Below, one piece after another: positions 8,762-19,711 of a DNA stretch of 64,000 nucleotides (its first letter is position 1; each line of letters opens with the position of its first letter). The DNA is from Algibacillus agarilyticus (GTDB taxonomy: Bacteria > Pseudomonadota > Gammaproteobacteria > Enterobacterales > Alteromonadaceae), in assembly GCF_003286125.1 (NCBI RefSeq), contig NZ_QMED01000007.1, positions 62,001 to 126,000 on the forward strand, written 5' to 3'. Below the pieces are notes generated by a model that saw only the letters and a list, made by a program, of their open reading frames with translations, ran no database searches and was not told the DNA's origin. A program made the translations under genes and the position numbers.

Positions 8762-11700
8762 ATGAAAAAAATAACTAAATTAAAAAAATGGCTATTGCTT
8801 GCCTCTTTAGCGGGGCTTTCGTTGCAAGCAAGTGCAGCTGTTACATTAGAGCATCAAGTTAAAATTTCAGATCAAGGCTTACATTTTGATGGCGTTGATT
8901 TAGATTACAATAATGTGGGTACGCCTGATACTGGCGAGAAGTATGACTTTTTCTTTGGTCGTAATATTTCGGCTCACGGTGATGCGGTAAAAACATATAA
9001 ACATTATGTATTTATGACTTGGTATCGTGGCGGTAAAGACGATCGTCATGTCATGTTATCACGTTATAATACACAAACCGGTGTCGTTAAAACAATTGAG
9101 TTTCCTCATCAACATACCGGTTTTAGAGGCGACCCTTTAGTCGGCGAATCTCATAACACGATTGGTTTATCGGTGAGTCCAGTTAATGGCACTATCCACA
9201 TGGTTTATGACATGCATGCCTATGATAACAATAATCATGGTGGCAAATTTAAAGATGATTTCTTCCGTTATTCATTCAGTGTTCCGGGCACGGCTGAAGT
9301 TGCCGATGATGATTTCACGCTAAACCAGTTTGTTAAAGATACCAGTTCGGTAAGCCAAGGTGATGATGATTATAAGCATTTAACCATGACCGGTGATATC
9401 GCAGATAAAGGTAATTTTGCGCGTTTAACTTACCCTAAATTTTTTACTAATACCGATGGCACGTTATTGTTGTATATGCGTTTGGGTGGCAATAATAACG
9501 GCGGTTACGTTTTTAATCGCTACGATGCGGCTGCGCAAAAATGGTCTAAATTTACGGCCTTTAATGTGGTTACCGCTAAAAACTTCGGTAACGATTACAA
9601 CTGGGGCCTTTACGGTAATATGAAGTATGTGAATGGCAAACTTCGTGTTGGTTTTCAACAACGTTCAAGCGATAACTCAGACCGCTATAAATATCAGAAC
9701 GGGGTTTATTACGCTTATTCTGATCATCCAGAAGGTTTTGGTGAGTGGAAAAACCATAAAGGCGAGCCAATGACTTGGCCTTTAGTTAATTCAGACGAAA
9801 TCAAAGTATTAGAACCGGGTGATTATATTAGTCACACCGAGGCTAACTCTGTGTATATTGTGGGTAGCTTTGATTGGACGGTAACCGCCAAAGGCGATGT
9901 GCATTTTATTAGTTTAGTGCGCTCAACCGATAGAAGCCGCCCTGACTACGAGCAAGTGTATTTACACTCATACAAACCAGCTGGCGCTGACGAATTTATC
10001 ACGACAACTGATTTCACGGGGGCGAGTAATATCTATACATCGGGCGATAATATTTACATTATTGGCCTGAGAAATGGTTACCCATATGTTGAAAAAGCCG
10101 TGGGCGGAACTAATGATTTTGTGCGTATATATGAGCAAACCGAAGGGATAAAATTTGATCATGGTACGGTTCATATCAAAGATGGCAAAGTTTATTATTA
10201 CTTGATGGAACGTGCATCGGGTAGTGCGATGCCACTTCACTTGCAAGTGATTGATTTAGATCTAGAAGGTGAAACGAATGCGCCTTTAGTCTCTTTTCCT
10301 TCATCTTCAATGACAGTAGAACAAGGTTATGAAAAACTCGCGTTAACTTTAGCCGCTTCAAGCCCTGTTGCTGATCGCACGATTGATACGGTGACGTTGT
10401 TTATCAATGGCGAAGAAGTGCGTGTTGATAATTCTGTGCCTTATCTTTTTGGTCATGGTTCTAAGCCACATGAAACTGGCGCGATGGGCTGGTTAGACAC
10501 ACATGCTGCTAACCCAAACCCGTTAGAAGCCGGCACTCACCTTTTTAAAGCGGTTGCGACCGATAGTGAAGGTGCAACGAGCTTTGCAACGATGCAACTA
10601 ACCGTATTATCTAATGCGCCGATTGTGAGCTTTGCGCAGTCAGAAATGACGTTAGAGCAAGGTTACGAAAAATTTGCGGTGAGTATTGAAGCCGCGAGTG
10701 AAATTGAAGGCCGTACGATTGAATCGGTTAGTTTATACATTAATGATGAGTTTGTGAGAACTGATGATTCTGTTCCTTACCTTTTTGGCCATGGTAGCAA
10801 ACCTCATGAAACGGGTGCGATGGGGTGGTTAGAAACACATACCGCAAACCCTAACCCATTTGTTGAAGGCGTTTATACGTTTACGGCAGTGGCTGTTGAT
10901 AGCGAAGGTGTTGAAAGCACTGCTCAGATGACGGTGACCGTTAACGGATTACCCAAACCACCAACGGTTGTGTTTCCTAACGACGTTGTAACGGTTGTTG
11001 AAGGTTACGAAAAATTAGGCGTAACGATTCAAGCTGAATCGCCAGTTGAAGGACGCACCGTTGAATCCGTGGCCTTATATAGAAACGGTGAATTGGTACG
11101 TGTTGATACTAGACCCGTTTGGAACTTTGGCCATTCTCATGCGCCTTATGAATTAGGTGCAATGGGCTGGTTAGAAACTCATGAGCCAAATCCTTCGCCA
11201 TTAGGTGTGGGTGAACATACTTTCACGGCTGTCGCAACAGATAGTGAAGGCCTAACCGCTGAAGGCTCGATGACACTTATTGTTAACGCATTACCAGCGC
11301 CTACGATACATTTTGTTGAATCAGACATTGAATTAACAGAAGGTTACGAAGCATTATCATTATCTGTTGATACTCAAACTGCTAATGAAAACGTCGATGT
11401 TGTTAGTGTTATTTTATACCTTAATGATGAACTCGTTCGCGAAGTATTCGAAGCACCTTATACTTGGGGTGATGAGACTCACACGCAAGAATTGTTAGGT
11501 TTAATGGCTGGCTCTCATGTTTTCAAAGCTGTGGTTACTGATAGTAATAACCGCATGAGCGAAGCTTCTATACTGGTGGATATAGCGGAAAGACCTATGT
11601 TAGGTGACTTAGATTTTGATTTTGATGTTGATCGAAATGATGTTAATGCCTTTAGAACCGCTATCCGTGAAGGCTCTATTAGTGACATGCGTTATGACTT

Positions 11701-11998
11701 TAACAACGATGGTGAAATTGGTTATAAAGACATGCGCGGACTGGCTTTATTATGCACACGCAGTGGTTGTCGAGTAGAAAGTGCAGTACCGATTGTTATT
11801 GACCTTGAAGGTATATTAGGTGATTTTGACGGTGATGAAGATATCGATCGCGTTGATGTGCGTACCTTTAGCGCGGCTATCCGAGAAGGACTCATCACTG
11901 ATTTGAAATATGATTTCAATCAGGATGGTTTTATTAGCGGTAAAGATGTGCGTGGTGTAGCTTTGTTATGCACGCTAAGTGGTTGTAGAACAGAGTAA
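8762..11998 (+). CDS. Secreted ulvan-lyase-like polysaccharide lyase (PL24/PL25 type) with Ig-like and dockerin-like modules
   Basis: The 1078-residue protein has a signal peptide (residues 1-25, ending ASA). Residues about 27-470 resemble the BNR_4 beta-propeller of ulvan lyases. These cleave the Rha3S-uronate backbone of green-algal ulvan by beta-elimination. H131 (GESHNTIGL) and H151 (VYDMHAY) are 20 residues apart, the spacing I recall for the active-site histidines of a PL25 ulvan lyase. Four Ig-like repeats follow (about 507-618, 619-733, 735-850, 852-945). The first three are close copies sharing the motifs EQGYEK/VEGYEK and ETGAMGWL. Two tandem dockerin-like modules end the protein (about 947-1005 and 1018-1078). 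Each has two EF-hand-like Asp-rich loops ([24 protein letters not shown]) and a CxxSGC end. The exact PL family cannot be fixed by eye. The gene converges on the GH26 fusion gene. Confidence 0.83.
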   Translation: MKKITKLKKWLLLASLAGLSLQASAAVTLEHQVKISDQGLHFDGVDLDYNNVGTPDTGEKYDFFFGRNISAHGDAVKTYKHYVFMTWYRGGKDDRHVMLSRYNTQTGVVKTIEFPHQHTGFRGDPLVGESHNTIGLSVSPVNGTIHMVYDMHAYDNNNHGGKFKDDFFRYSFSVPGTAEVADDDFTLNQFVKDTSSVSQGDDDYKHLTMTGDIADKGNFARLTYPKFFTNTDGTLLLYMRLGGNNNGGYVFNRYDAAAQKWSKFTAFNVVTAKNFGNDYNWGLYGNMKYVNGKLRVGFQQRSSDNSDRYKYQNGVYYAYSDHPEGFGEWKNHKGEPMTWPLVNSDEIKVLEPGDYISHTEANSVYIVGSFDWTVTAKGDVHFISLVRSTDRSRPDYEQVYLHSYKPAGADEFITTTDFTGASNIYTSGDNIYIIGLRNGYPYVEKAVGGTNDFVRIYEQTEGIKFDHGTVHIKDGKVYYYLMERASGSAMPLHLQVIDLDLEGETNAPLVSFPSSSMTVEQGYEKLALTLAASSPVADRTIDTVTLFINGEEVRVDNSVPYLFGHGSKPHETGAMGWLDTHAANPNPLEAGTHLFKAVATDSEGATSFATMQLTVLSNAPIVSFAQSEMTLEQGYEKFAVSIEAASEIEGRTIESVSLYINDEFVRTDDSVPYLFGHGSKPHETGAMGWLETHTANPNPFVEGVYTFTAVAVDSEGVESTAQMTVTVNGLPKPPTVVFPNDVVTVVEGYEKLGVTIQAESPVEGRTVESVALYRNGELVRVDTRPVWNFGHSHAPYELGAMGWLETHEPNPSPLGVGEHTFTAVATDSEGLTAEGSMTLIVNALPAPTIHFVESDIELTEGYEALSLSVDTQTANENVDVVSVILYLNDELVREVFEAPYTWGDETHTQELLGLMAGSHVFKAVVTDSNNRMSEASILVDIAERPMLGDLDFDFDVDRNDVNAFRTAIREGSISDMRYDFNNDGEIGYKDMRGLALLCTRSGCRVESAVPIVIDLEGILGDFDGDEDIDRVDVRTFSAAIREGLITDLKYDFNQDGFISGKDVRGVALLCTLSGCRTE

Positions 11999-12072
11999 TA
12001 TAATGGTTTAATCGGTTTAATCGACTTAGTCTGGTTAAACTGACATCATTAACATTATTGAGCTTAAAAAAT

Positions 12073-12105
12073 AAAAACCACGGCCCTGCGACCGTGGTTT
12101 TTCTT
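12073..12105. terminator. Bidirectional rho-independent terminator
   Basis: A stem AAAACCACGG / CCGTGGTTTT with an 8-base loop lies between the two convergent genes. The A-run on one side and T-run on the other allow it to stop transcription from both directions. Confidence 0.85.
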
Positions 12106-12142
12106 TAAATCCATTTGTTAAAATGTATTAAGTTTTAATGGG

Positions 12143-15100
12143 TTAAAGTGTTTTAATAAATTTAACCACTTGAGCTTGCTCTTGTGTGCTTAAACTATTG
12201 AAAGCAGCACGCGAGGCGGCACCATCATTAGAGTGTTGTTGGATAGCATCTTCTATTGAATCGGCCCCCCCATCATGCATGAACAAGGTTGCTTTACCGT
12301 TACGTTCGAGTAAGTCGATGTTTTGACCTAAACCCCATAAAGGCGCAGTACGGAAGTTACCACCATTGACATTCCATAATTTCATATCCGTGTAAGGGCG
12401 GATCGCAATATTACGGAACTCAACTGGCGCATCTTCACGCGTGACTTGTGTAACTTGATGACAGGTTGCACATTGAGCTTCATGGAATAACGCTTCACCT
12501 GCGGCGATATCGTCATCGGCATAAGTGGCGTATTCACGCACAGGCACATGGAGCGTTTCGGTATAAACCACGACTTGATCAAATACTTCTTCGCCTATAT
12601 CGGCTGGTGTTAAGCCTAAATCAGCTAATAATGCATTTTCAGCTTGCTCACGCACGGTAGCGGCTGAGCCGTCCCAAGTTAGGCCAACCTCTGCGCCTTT
12701 GATCCACTCGAGTAAACCCACACCGTAAGTTGGTGGTGCTAAACGCGGGCCTTTAGCGGTTTCAACAACGAAGTCTGAACGACCATCACGAAAGTGACAA
12801 TCTCCACATGAGCCTTGACCTGCATCTTTTTGACTGATGCCATTGATGTCTTTAATTTCACGACTGCCAGCAAAACCAGTTGAACCTGGCTTGGCTTGTG
12901 ATACTTGTGCCATACCATGAAACGCATCATGCCCTTTCAAGAATGCATCCACTTTTTCTGCTTCTTGCACGGTTGTGATTTGTTGGGTAAAGCGTGCGTT
13001 ACGCTCGTCGGTATCAACAGGGTTACAACCATCTGAATGCACCATTCGTACACCGGCTCGCCCTGATGAGTTAAGCCGAGGATCACCCGTTGAAGTGGTA
13101 AAACCTTGACCTACCGTGGTGTTTTGCATGGTGTTGTAGATTTGTGAACTAATCGATGTGCCACCCGGGAAGTTGTTTTGAGCGCTACCAAAGGTCGCTT
13201 CCCAACTGATTATTTGACCATAATCAAATTTACCCGGTGCCATTGGGTTATTAGCATTGATCATATATTGTGGACCTTGGCAATTACCCGCGCCCCATTC
13301 AAATGCTTCTATGCGTAAAATACTACCGTTTGCATGTGGTTGAATTTGAAACTCATTAGGGCCATCAACATAGGTTGTGGTGTAACGCTCTAAACCGCTA
13401 AGTAAAGAGGTGTTGTAAGGCATCGCATCAAAGGTGATGAACTCTTCAGGACGATCACGTGAATGTGGATGACCATGTCTTTGCCAGTTAGCACTGGTGT
13501 ATGTTTTAGTATCACGATTTCGTGGATCAAATCGATCGGTTGGATTGGTTTCGTCATAAACAAATAAGGCCGTATAAACCCAATTGTCTTCTGGTTGGTT
13601 GTTAACCGTGCCAAAAATGCGGTAGCGCAAGAAGTAATAAAATTCACCGTAGCATGATGCAGGTATTTCAGCTTTATAAGGACCCGCTAACGTACCGGGC
13701 ATAGAAGCTTTATGGAATTGTATTTGGTTATTTGAACAATACAGCTCAAGCTGTGGATCTTTTGCTTGCACAGGGGCACCTGGACCACCATAAGGTGAGA
13801 ACTGCGTAATTAAACCTGCTGTGTTGCCGTTAATTGCACTTGGACGCCACGTGAGTTCACGACCTTCGATGTCGATTGCAAAACCAAAACCACTGGGTTC
13901 TAAACCGTTAACGGCCGCTTTAAGCGCTGGTGCCGGGTTTTTAACAAGCGGTAATTGTGGAATTAAATCAGCTTCGGCTAATGCCCAACCTGAAATATTT
14001 GCTCCGGCTGTTGTCGCCGCAGAGGTGTCACCAATAAAGAAGTAGAGCGGTTGTTGATTATATGTGACGTGATAATCGGTTACCGTGACGGTTTCATCAC
14101 AAGCATTGGTTGTCGTTGTTGTGCGTTCAATCGTGCCAAACGTACCGGTTAAACCGCCTGCGCTGTTTAAATCTGACGGTTTGGCTACGACAACTTTAGG
14201 CCAGTTTTCTTCACAATTACCTGAACAATGACTGATGTTGTCTAAATCATTAGCAAAGGTATATAAAGCATAACCTTGTTGACCGGTTGCTTCGCCACCA
14301 ATTAAGCGTGCTTTTGAATTTAACGCATCCGTAACCACCATGCCAACGGTTTGCTTAGGTGCTGCAATTGTAGGCGTATTGGCTGTGTTGCTTGTGGTAT
14401 TGCTTGCGGTGTTACTTGGCGAATAACATTGTGCATCGTTAATGCCTTCACCGGGCTTAACTGAGAATGAATGAATACATTGACCGGTATTAAATTCACC
14501 GCCTTGTAAACGCATTTCTAGTTCATAGGTTGTGTCGGTATTAACCGAGCCTAAATCGACTTCGTAGCGATAGTAGCTTTCACCCGATTGTGTTGTATGT
14601 AGAACCGTTTGACCCGCTACGTTAGGTGCGCTGCCGATAAGTCCCCATACTGCAAAACCTCGTGATGCGCCGGCGACTTCTTGATGATAAGCAATGCCAC
14701 TTGTTGTGATACCCGCTTCAAAACCATCACCAAATTCAGCTGCTGGATCACTTGAGCCTGTATCGCCGTTATCAATATTGCACTGATGTGGGTCAACAGG
14801 GTCGACAGGGTCAACAGGGTCAACAGGGTCAACAGGGTTGACTGGGTCGAAAGGGTCGACAGGGTCGACAGGGTCAACAGGGTCAACAGGGTCAACAGGG
14901 TCAATAGGGTCAACAGGGTCAACAGGGTCAACAGGGTCAACAGGGTCAACAGGGTCAACAGGGTCAACAGGGTCGACAGGGTCGACAGGGTCGACAGGGT
15001 CGACTGGGTCAATAGGGTCAATAGGGTCAATAGGGTCGACTGGGTCAATAGGGTCAGACACTACGTTCCCGCCTCTGAAGTCAGTACAGTCGGATTCAAA

Positions 15101-16972
15101 AACACCTGAACCGACTTCGATATTCGCGCCAAAAATACACTGACCAGTTGCATTGTCTTGTATTTTAAACTCAATTGAATGTGTACCTGTGGTCAAATCA
15201 CTCGAACGCTCCCAACGGTCGCCTACGAGAGTCGCTGCACGACAGTCACCGCCAATACATAGGTAGTTCCAACTGGCTGATTGATTACCCGCATAGTGAT
15301 ATACCGTGCCATCAGCTTTTATCCCAAAAGCGTAAGTAATTTCTTCTATTGAACCTTCATCACTGAAATCACCATTATCCGTGTTATCCGTGTTATCCGT
15401 GTTATCCGTGTTATCCGTGTTATCCGTGTTATCCGTATTATCCGTATTATCTGAGTTATCAGAAGATCCATTACCTGTGAAATCATTACACTCAGAGATT
15501 AATGATCCCGAACCCACTTCAACCGCGGTTGCGGCAAATAAGCATTGACCTGTCGCATTGTCTTGTACTTTAAATTCAATATTATAAGTACCTGATGTAA
15601 CGCCTGTTTCACGTTCCCAGCGGCCATTAATTAATGTACCTGGACGACAATCACTGTCTAAACAGAGGTATTGCCAAGTCGCACTTTGCCCACCATCGTA
15701 GTGATATAAGGTGCCGTCTGCTTCAAGACCAAATGCAAAACCATTTGGCGTGCCGGTATTACTTGAGTTACCTAAGTTATCGGTATCACCCGAATCGTCG
15801 GTATTACCAGAGTCATCGGTATTACCTGAATCGTCAGTGTTACCTGAGTCATCAGTATTACCTGAGCCATCGGTATTGTCATCTTGAGTCCAAACTTCAG
15901 CTCCATTTAACAAGGTATCAAATAAAGTAACTGATGCATTTAACCAATCGCTTTGTGTTGTTTCGGCTAGCCATTTTGCTTGGATCGTTGAGTTTGCTTC
16001 AACGCGGGTATCACCCCAGTAGCCTTCACCATAAGGAGGAGCCCATTTTGCTTGACTGTCCCAATCGGCGTTTATGTAAGCGGCAATTTTAATAACATCG
16101 TCGTTAGCATCAATAAAATCAAAATAGTTTACAAACCATTCATCCCAAACTTGTTCAGCACTTTTTTGAATATCGGCTGCTTGGCGTTGTACTTGCGGAT
16201 TATAGGTTAAATCACTAATGTCATATCGTTGTGAAGCTGATTCTGCAATCATCAACGGTTTGTTTTTAGCGCGTGCAAAGTCAACAATCGGCGTTATTGC
16301 TGTGTTGTTACAATCTTGCGGTGTAAAGTAAGAAAGACCGATCCAGTCAACATATTCATCACCTGGATACCAATCTTGGAAACTACGCCCCTGATAGGCC
16401 CCCCCACAGTAACTCGCGCTTTGCCAAACCATGGCAATATTGGTTGCACCCGCTGCGGCTATTTTGTCATGCATGCGTTTCCATGCATTAATAAAAGCTG
16501 GGGCATCATAATGATTCCACTGGCCATCAAATTCATAGCCCCAACGAAGATAAATAGGGCGCTCCCACGCTTTTAACGTGCCAATGAGTTCATCCATTTG
16601 GCCGTCGAGTGCGCCGCTATTGATTTGATCTAATTGATTAACTAAATACACGGCAATCGCTAATGTACTGTCGCCGTAATTTGAGAATAACCGACCTGCA
16701 TTATTGTTACCTGCGCCATTATCAACATCGGTTACAAAACCACCTAGGTCATTTAAACTGATGTAACCTGTCACACCACCCGGTTGTACACCGACGGCTG
16801 CAACATAGTTATCAATGCTTGTAATATCTTGCCCGACAACGAGTAATTTTTTGCCATCGGGTGGAAGAAGAGGGCCTTCAACAGCGACTGCTGATGTACT
16901 CATCGCCATCATTAACGCGGATAATTTGAACCCCTGTAATACACTTTTTCTAAAATTTTTATTATGTGTCAT
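12143..16972 (-). CDS. Giant secreted fusion: GH26 beta-1,3-xylanase-like + CBM31-like modules + Lipoprotein_15-like + di-haem oxidoreductase
   Basis: This is one uninterrupted 1609-codon frame. A signal peptide (1-30) precedes a GH26 catalytic domain (about 31-355). It has acid/base E147 in RWGYEFDG and nucleophile E244 in MIAESAS. It most resembles beta-1,3-xylanases, which carry CBM31 modules. Two such Cys-containing modules lie at about 411-498 and 545-635, and a divergent third at about 742-849. The linkers are Asp/Asn/Ser repeats and a long Pro-Val-Asp run (about 637-728). Residues about 862-1004 resemble the COG4315/Lipoprotein_15 repeat (LYTFAND, CSGNC..WP, QPLYFF). An uncharacterised region (1005-1340) is followed by two haem motifs, CGDCH (C1389) and CATCH (C1501). 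The end ([20 protein letters not shown]) is typical of di-haem thiol-oxidoreductase-like proteins (COG3488). Each part is recognisable, but I know of no described protein with this combination. A membrane AraC gene lies upstream on the same strand. Confidence 0.85.
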   Translation of the reverse strand: MTHNKNFRKSVLQGFKLSALMMAMSTSAVAVEGPLLPPDGKKLLVVGQDITSIDNYVAAVGVQPGGVTGYISLNDLGGFVTDVDNGAGNNNAGRLFSNYGDSTLAIAVYLVNQLDQINSGALDGQMDELIGTLKAWERPIYLRWGYEFDGQWNHYDAPAFINAWKRMHDKIAAAGATNIAMVWQSASYCGGAYQGRSFQDWYPGDEYVDWIGLSYFTPQDCNNTAITPIVDFARAKNKPLMIAESASQRYDISDLTYNPQVQRQAADIQKSAEQVWDEWFVNYFDFIDANDDVIKIAAYINADWDSQAKWAPPYGEGYWGDTRVEANSTIQAKWLAETTQSDWLNASVTLFDTLLNGAEVWTQDDNTDGSGNTDDSGNTDDSGNTDDSGNTDDSGDTDNLGNSSNTGTPNGFAFGLEADGTLYHYDGGQSATWQYLCLDSDCRPGTLINGRWERETGVTSGTYNIEFKVQDNATGQCLFAATAVEVGSGSLISECNDFTGNGSSDNSDNTDNTDNTDNTDNTDNTDNTDNTDNGDFSDEGSIEEITYAFGIKADGTVYHYAGNQSASWNYLCIGGDCRAATLVGDRWERSSDLTTGTHSIEFKIQDNATGQCIFGANIEVGSGVFESDCTDFRGGNVVSDPIDPVDPIDPIDPIDPVDPVDPVDPVDPVDPVDPVDPVDPVDPVDPVDPIDPVDPVDPVDPVDPVDPFDPVNPVDPVDPVDPVDPVDPHQCNIDNGDTGSSDPAAEFGDGFEAGITTSGIAYHQEVAGASRGFAVWGLIGSAPNVAGQTVLHTTQSGESYYRYEVDLGSVNTDTTYELEMRLQGGEFNTGQCIHSFSVKPGEGINDAQCYSPSNTASNTTSNTANTPTIAAPKQTVGMVVTDALNSKARLIGGEATGQQGYALYTFANDLDNISHCSGNCEENWPKVVVAKPSDLNSAGGLTGTFGTIERTTTTTNACDETVTVTDYHVTYNQQPLYFFIGDTSAATTAGANISGWALAEADLIPQLPLVKNPAPALKAAVNGLEPSGFGFAIDIEGRELTWRPSAINGNTAGLITQFSPYGGPGAPVQAKDPQLELYCSNNQIQFHKASMPGTLAGPYKAEIPASCYGEFYYFLRYRIFGTVNNQPEDNWVYTALFVYDETNPTDRFDPRNRDTKTYTSANWQRHGHPHSRDRPEEFITFDAMPYNTSLLSGLERYTTTYVDGPNEFQIQPHANGSILRIEAFEWGAGNCQGPQYMINANNPMAPGKFDYGQIISWEATFGSAQNNFPGGTSISSQIYNTMQNTTVGQGFTTSTGDPRLNSSGRAGVRMVHSDGCNPVDTDERNARFTQQITTVQEAEKVDAFLKGHDAFHGMAQVSQAKPGSTGFAGSREIKDINGISQKDAGQGSCGDCHFRDGRSDFVVETAKGPRLAPPTYGVGLLEWIKGAEVGLTWDGSAATVREQAENALLADLGLTPADIGEEVFDQVVVYTETLHVPVREYATYADDDIAAGEALFHEAQCATCHQVTQVTREDAPVEFRNIAIRPYTDMKLWNVNGGNFRTAPLWGLGQNIDLLERNGKATLFMHDGGADSIEDAIQQHSNDGAASRAAFNSLSTQEQAQVVKFIKTL
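14790..15056. repeat. Tandem 9-bp repeat encoding a Pro-Val/Ile-Asp linker
   Basis: About thirty units of a 9-bp sequence (GGGTCAACA and variants on the plus strand) encode repeated Asp-Pro-Val or Asp-Pro-Ile on the minus strand. It forms the linker between the second and third CBM31-like modules of the GH26 fusion. Such tracts change copy number by slippage without breaking the frame. Confidence 0.92.
15374..15455. repeat. Tandem 9-bp repeat encoding an Asp-Asn-Thr linker
   Basis: About nine units of TTATCCGTG (plus strand) encode Asn-Thr-Asp repeats that link the first and second CBM31-like modules of the GH26 fusion. Confidence 0.9.
15778..15880. repeat. Tandem 18-bp repeat encoding an Asp/Ser/Gly/Asn/Thr linker
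   Basis: About six imperfect 18-bp units (each containing TTACC, GA and TC blocks) encode the linker repeated as DDSGNT after the GH26 domain. Confidence 0.88.
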
Positions 16973-17371
16973 GAAAAACCTTACCCTAATTTGAGTTGGC
17001 TTGAAGTTAACTTCTTAATTATGTGCTGTATTAGCAATGATGAAATTACAGGTTGTTATCGTTAACATCAAGTTGTAAAAGGTATGAGTTTTGTAACATT
17101 TTATTAACTACGTAAATTTAAACTAATTGCACTTTTTAGAGATAATTAAAACCCGATTTAAACAAAGACTTGTACGTTTAGGATCAAGATTAATACCTTC
17201 AGAGACTGCATTTTAAAGCCACTTGAATAAACGTTAAGTCAACATGGGTTATAAAATGAATATATGTGTTTAGCAAATATAGACACTCAAGATAAATACG
17301 GCCTAAATAAAATATACTGCGCTGGTAACCCCCAGCTTATTGACTCAATAATGCTATTTTTGAAACGGGTT
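16973..17371. other. Upstream region of the GH26 fusion gene
   Basis: About 400 bp between the AraC-type gene and the GH26 fusion gene, both on the minus strand. It should contain the fusion gene's promoter. A 72-codon plus-strand frame here (17264-17482) overlaps the regulator gene and looks like chance. No clear operator was found. Confidence 0.5.
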
Positions 17372-18529
17372 TCATGCTGTTTTTCTAAAGTGACTTGGAG
17401 TCATGCCAACGTTTTTTTTAAACAAGGTATTAAAAGACGATTTACTATTAAAACCAACTTCTTCATAAATGAGTTGAATTGATTTACGCCGCCAAGTGGG
17501 ATCTTTAAGTAATTTTTTTGCATCGTTGATCCTGAACTCATTTACAAATTCGTAAAAATTCTTTTCATAGTATTGATTAATAATTTGTGAAACTTCACGA
17601 ACCGGCAAGTTAACCACTTCGCTAAAAGCTTCTATTGTTAAGTTATGCTTTCGATAGCACTTTTGCTCTTGCATGATGTTAAACAAACTATCAATTTCGC
17701 TTTGAGGGTTAGCTAAATCGGTTTGAGAGGGGTGATCTGTTGTCGGGTACGGAATATTTTTTATTTTGTTGCTATGCAACAAATGTGAAAAAACAACATA
17801 GCTGACTAAGACTAATTCCCCCACATTTTTGAGGTGTGTCGTTAAATGATGTACGTACCAGTTCGCTTGGTTATACATAAAGGGGGCTAATATTTCGAGC
17901 ATCCAAACGGTTAAAAAGCCGATAGCGACATTTTTTATCCATGCAAAATCAATGGTGTTTACATCTGCCGTTTGTTGTTTTAATTGGTTTGAATAACGTT
18001 TTAGATGCCAAATAGCCAATAACCCAAAAGCGGCACTTAACATAAACCCGACCATGGTAATAAAAACATGGTCGCGCCAAAAAATATCGGCCCACAAACC
18101 TTGATAGCGTTCAACAGGGTGCCAGATATAAGCCGCTATAAACATCACAAATGGGATGACGTGATATTTTTCAAATTCAAACTTGCCATAGGTCAGTGTT
18201 CGAACAAACTCATACAACAATAAACCGGGAAAATAAAATAAGAAGGGGGTTACACAAAAAATTTCTGTACTCACTGTATTATAAATTGTGTTGTAACTGC
18301 CTTTATAATAAGTCAAAAAGAAATTAAGTGACCCTAAGCTGATTGTTGCCATAAACACAGTAAACACTTTATGCGCCAACGTACTTTTTTTATGTAAAGC
18401 GAAAATCAGAGCAAATAGTAAACTTTGCGTAAAAGTGATTAATAGGATCACGTCATAAAAATTAAACGTGATGGTATGCGCACTTAACAGTAATTGAGCA
18501 ACACTGCCCATTTCTGTGACCGTCGTCAT
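17372..18529 (-). CDS. Membrane-bound AraC-family transcriptional regulator
   Basis: The 385-residue protein has an N-terminal half with seven or so hydrophobic helices (about residues 20-250). A C-terminal AraC HTH domain (about 285-383) contains LTIEAFSEVVNLPVREVSQIIN as the first helix-turn-helix and IYEEVGFNSKSSFNTLFKK as the second. This architecture is common in Alteromonadales and Bacteroidetes, where the membrane part is thought to sense a signal. It is 399 bp upstream of the GH26 fusion gene on the same strand and is a plausible regulator of it. The ligand is unknown. Confidence 0.87.
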   Translation of the reverse strand: MTTVTEMGSVAQLLLSAHTITFNFYDVILLITFTQSLLFALIFALHKKSTLAHKVFTVFMATISLGSLNFFLTYYKGSYNTIYNTVSTEIFCVTPFLFYFPGLLLYEFVRTLTYGKFEFEKYHVIPFVMFIAAYIWHPVERYQGLWADIFWRDHVFITMVGFMLSAAFGLLAIWHLKRYSNQLKQQTADVNTIDFAWIKNVAIGFLTVWMLEILAPFMYNQANWYVHHLTTHLKNVGELVLVSYVVFSHLLHSNKIKNIPYPTTDHPSQTDLANPQSEIDSLFNIMQEQKCYRKHNLTIEAFSEVVNLPVREVSQIINQYYEKNFYEFVNEFRINDAKKLLKDPTWRRKSIQLIYEEVGFNSKSSFNTLFKKNVGMTPSHFRKTA

Positions 18530-18634
18530 AATGACTCCTAATTAATCAAAAAATAATAACCTCAAACCATTATCCTGATGTTTGGTGGTTGTTTATTGTT
18601 TGTTATTTGTTGTGTTTGTATCAATTGCGTTTTT

Positions 18635-19609
18635 TTATTGTGGCGAATATGATTTTTGCGTAAGGGTTTTGTGGTTTAAGGTTTTTTGGGCTTTTATGTT
18701 GTGTTTGGCGAGCTCAGTGCGACCTTCATTTTGCATAAATTGATAAAATAACGTCGCTAAATTTGAAGGGTTGCGGTTTTTGGTTCGAACTAAAAACCAA
18801 GTACTTTCGATCGGCATTTCATCTACCGCTAAAATCACTAGCCCACTTTCAAGAATGTAATCGAGGGTGTGACGACTAAGAATAGCTAAACCTAAATCGG
18901 CTACAACGGCGTGTTTTATGGCTTCGTTACTTTCGATTGTCATTTTTTCTTTAAGTTTTAGGTTATGTTGTTTGCAGAAAATATCGATGGTTCTACGTGT
19001 GCCTGAACCGTGTTCACGCATAATAAAAGGGTAATGAGCTAATCGAGCTAGACTAATGTGAGGTTGACGTGTCAATTCGTGTTTTTCTGGTGCCACGACG
19101 ACCAGCGGGTTATCTAAAAAAGGTTCACTTATGATATTTTCATTATCGGGACAATGGCTGAATATATAAAAATCGTCTTTGTTTTCTTTGAGTCGTTTGA
19201 TGACCTGCGAACGATTACCAATGTTTAACTCTACATCAATTAGTGGATATTTTTTGCAAAATGAACCAAGCAATAAAGGTAAAAAATATTTGGCCGTTGA
19301 GACGACACACAAGCGTAACTTACCTGATTTTATTCCCTTTAAATCATCTAACTGGCTATTTAAATTATCGAGTGAATCAAAAATTTCATTAGACGCTTTT
19401 AATATAGCAAAGCCAGCTTCGGTTAACTCGATGGTTTTACTATTGGCTTGATATAGGCTGACCTCATAAAGCTCACTTAACTTTTTAAGTTGGATAGAAA
19501 CCGAAGGTTGCGAGATGAATAACTTTTGGGCAACGAGCGAAATATTTTTATAGTGAGCCAATGCTTGCAGTATTTGTAATTGCCGCAAAGTGGGTGTTCT
19601 ATTTTGCAT
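18635..19609 (-). CDS. LysR-family regulator, CbbR/CmpR-like context
   Basis: The 324-residue protein has an N-terminal winged HTH (residues 1-65, with LVAQKLFISQPSVSIQLKKL) and a LysR effector-binding domain (about 92-300). It is divergent from the sbtA-ppc operon with about 100 bp between the start codons, the classic layout of a LysR gene and its target. LysR proteins near bicarbonate transporters (CmpR, CbbR types) sense carbon status. The same role is inferred here from position only. Confidence 0.88.
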   Translation of the reverse strand: MQNRTPTLRQLQILQALAHYKNISLVAQKLFISQPSVSIQLKKLSELYEVSLYQANSKTIELTEAGFAILKASNEIFDSLDNLNSQLDDLKGIKSGKLRLCVVSTAKYFLPLLLGSFCKKYPLIDVELNIGNRSQVIKRLKENKDDFYIFSHCPDNENIISEPFLDNPLVVVAPEKHELTRQPHISLARLAHYPFIMREHGSGTRRTIDIFCKQHNLKLKEKMTIESNEAIKHAVVADLGLAILSRHTLDYILESGLVILAVDEMPIESTWFLVRTKNRNPSNLATLFYQFMQNEGRTELAKHNIKAQKTLNHKTLTQKSYSPQ

Positions 19610-19711
19610 GGTATAGCCTTTTGTCTATTGTTGTTATATTTATTATATATTTTTAATTATTGTGTTGGCAGCATAATATCGCGCTATCTTATTTTAACAA
19701 CGTTGATCTTT

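Noticed and set aside
8580-8765. 61-codon frame rich in Val, Ile, Phe and Cys just before the ulvan-lyase-like gene
   Set aside because: No ribosome site, low-complexity T-rich DNA, overlaps the real start codon by 4 bp; likely chance.
14617-15048. Possible CRISPR array suggested by regular repeats
   Set aside because: Units are contiguous 9-bp coding repeats with no spacers; they encode a protein linker.
14786-15143. Plus- and minus-strand frames over the Pro-Val-Asp repeat (Gly-Ser-Thr or Leu-Thr repeats)
   Set aside because: A 9-bp tandem repeat opens every frame; only the GH26 fusion frame continues into real domains.
19580-19711. N-terminal extension of the sbtA frame
   Set aside because: It overlaps the divergent LysR gene; the ATG at 19712 gives a family-like start.
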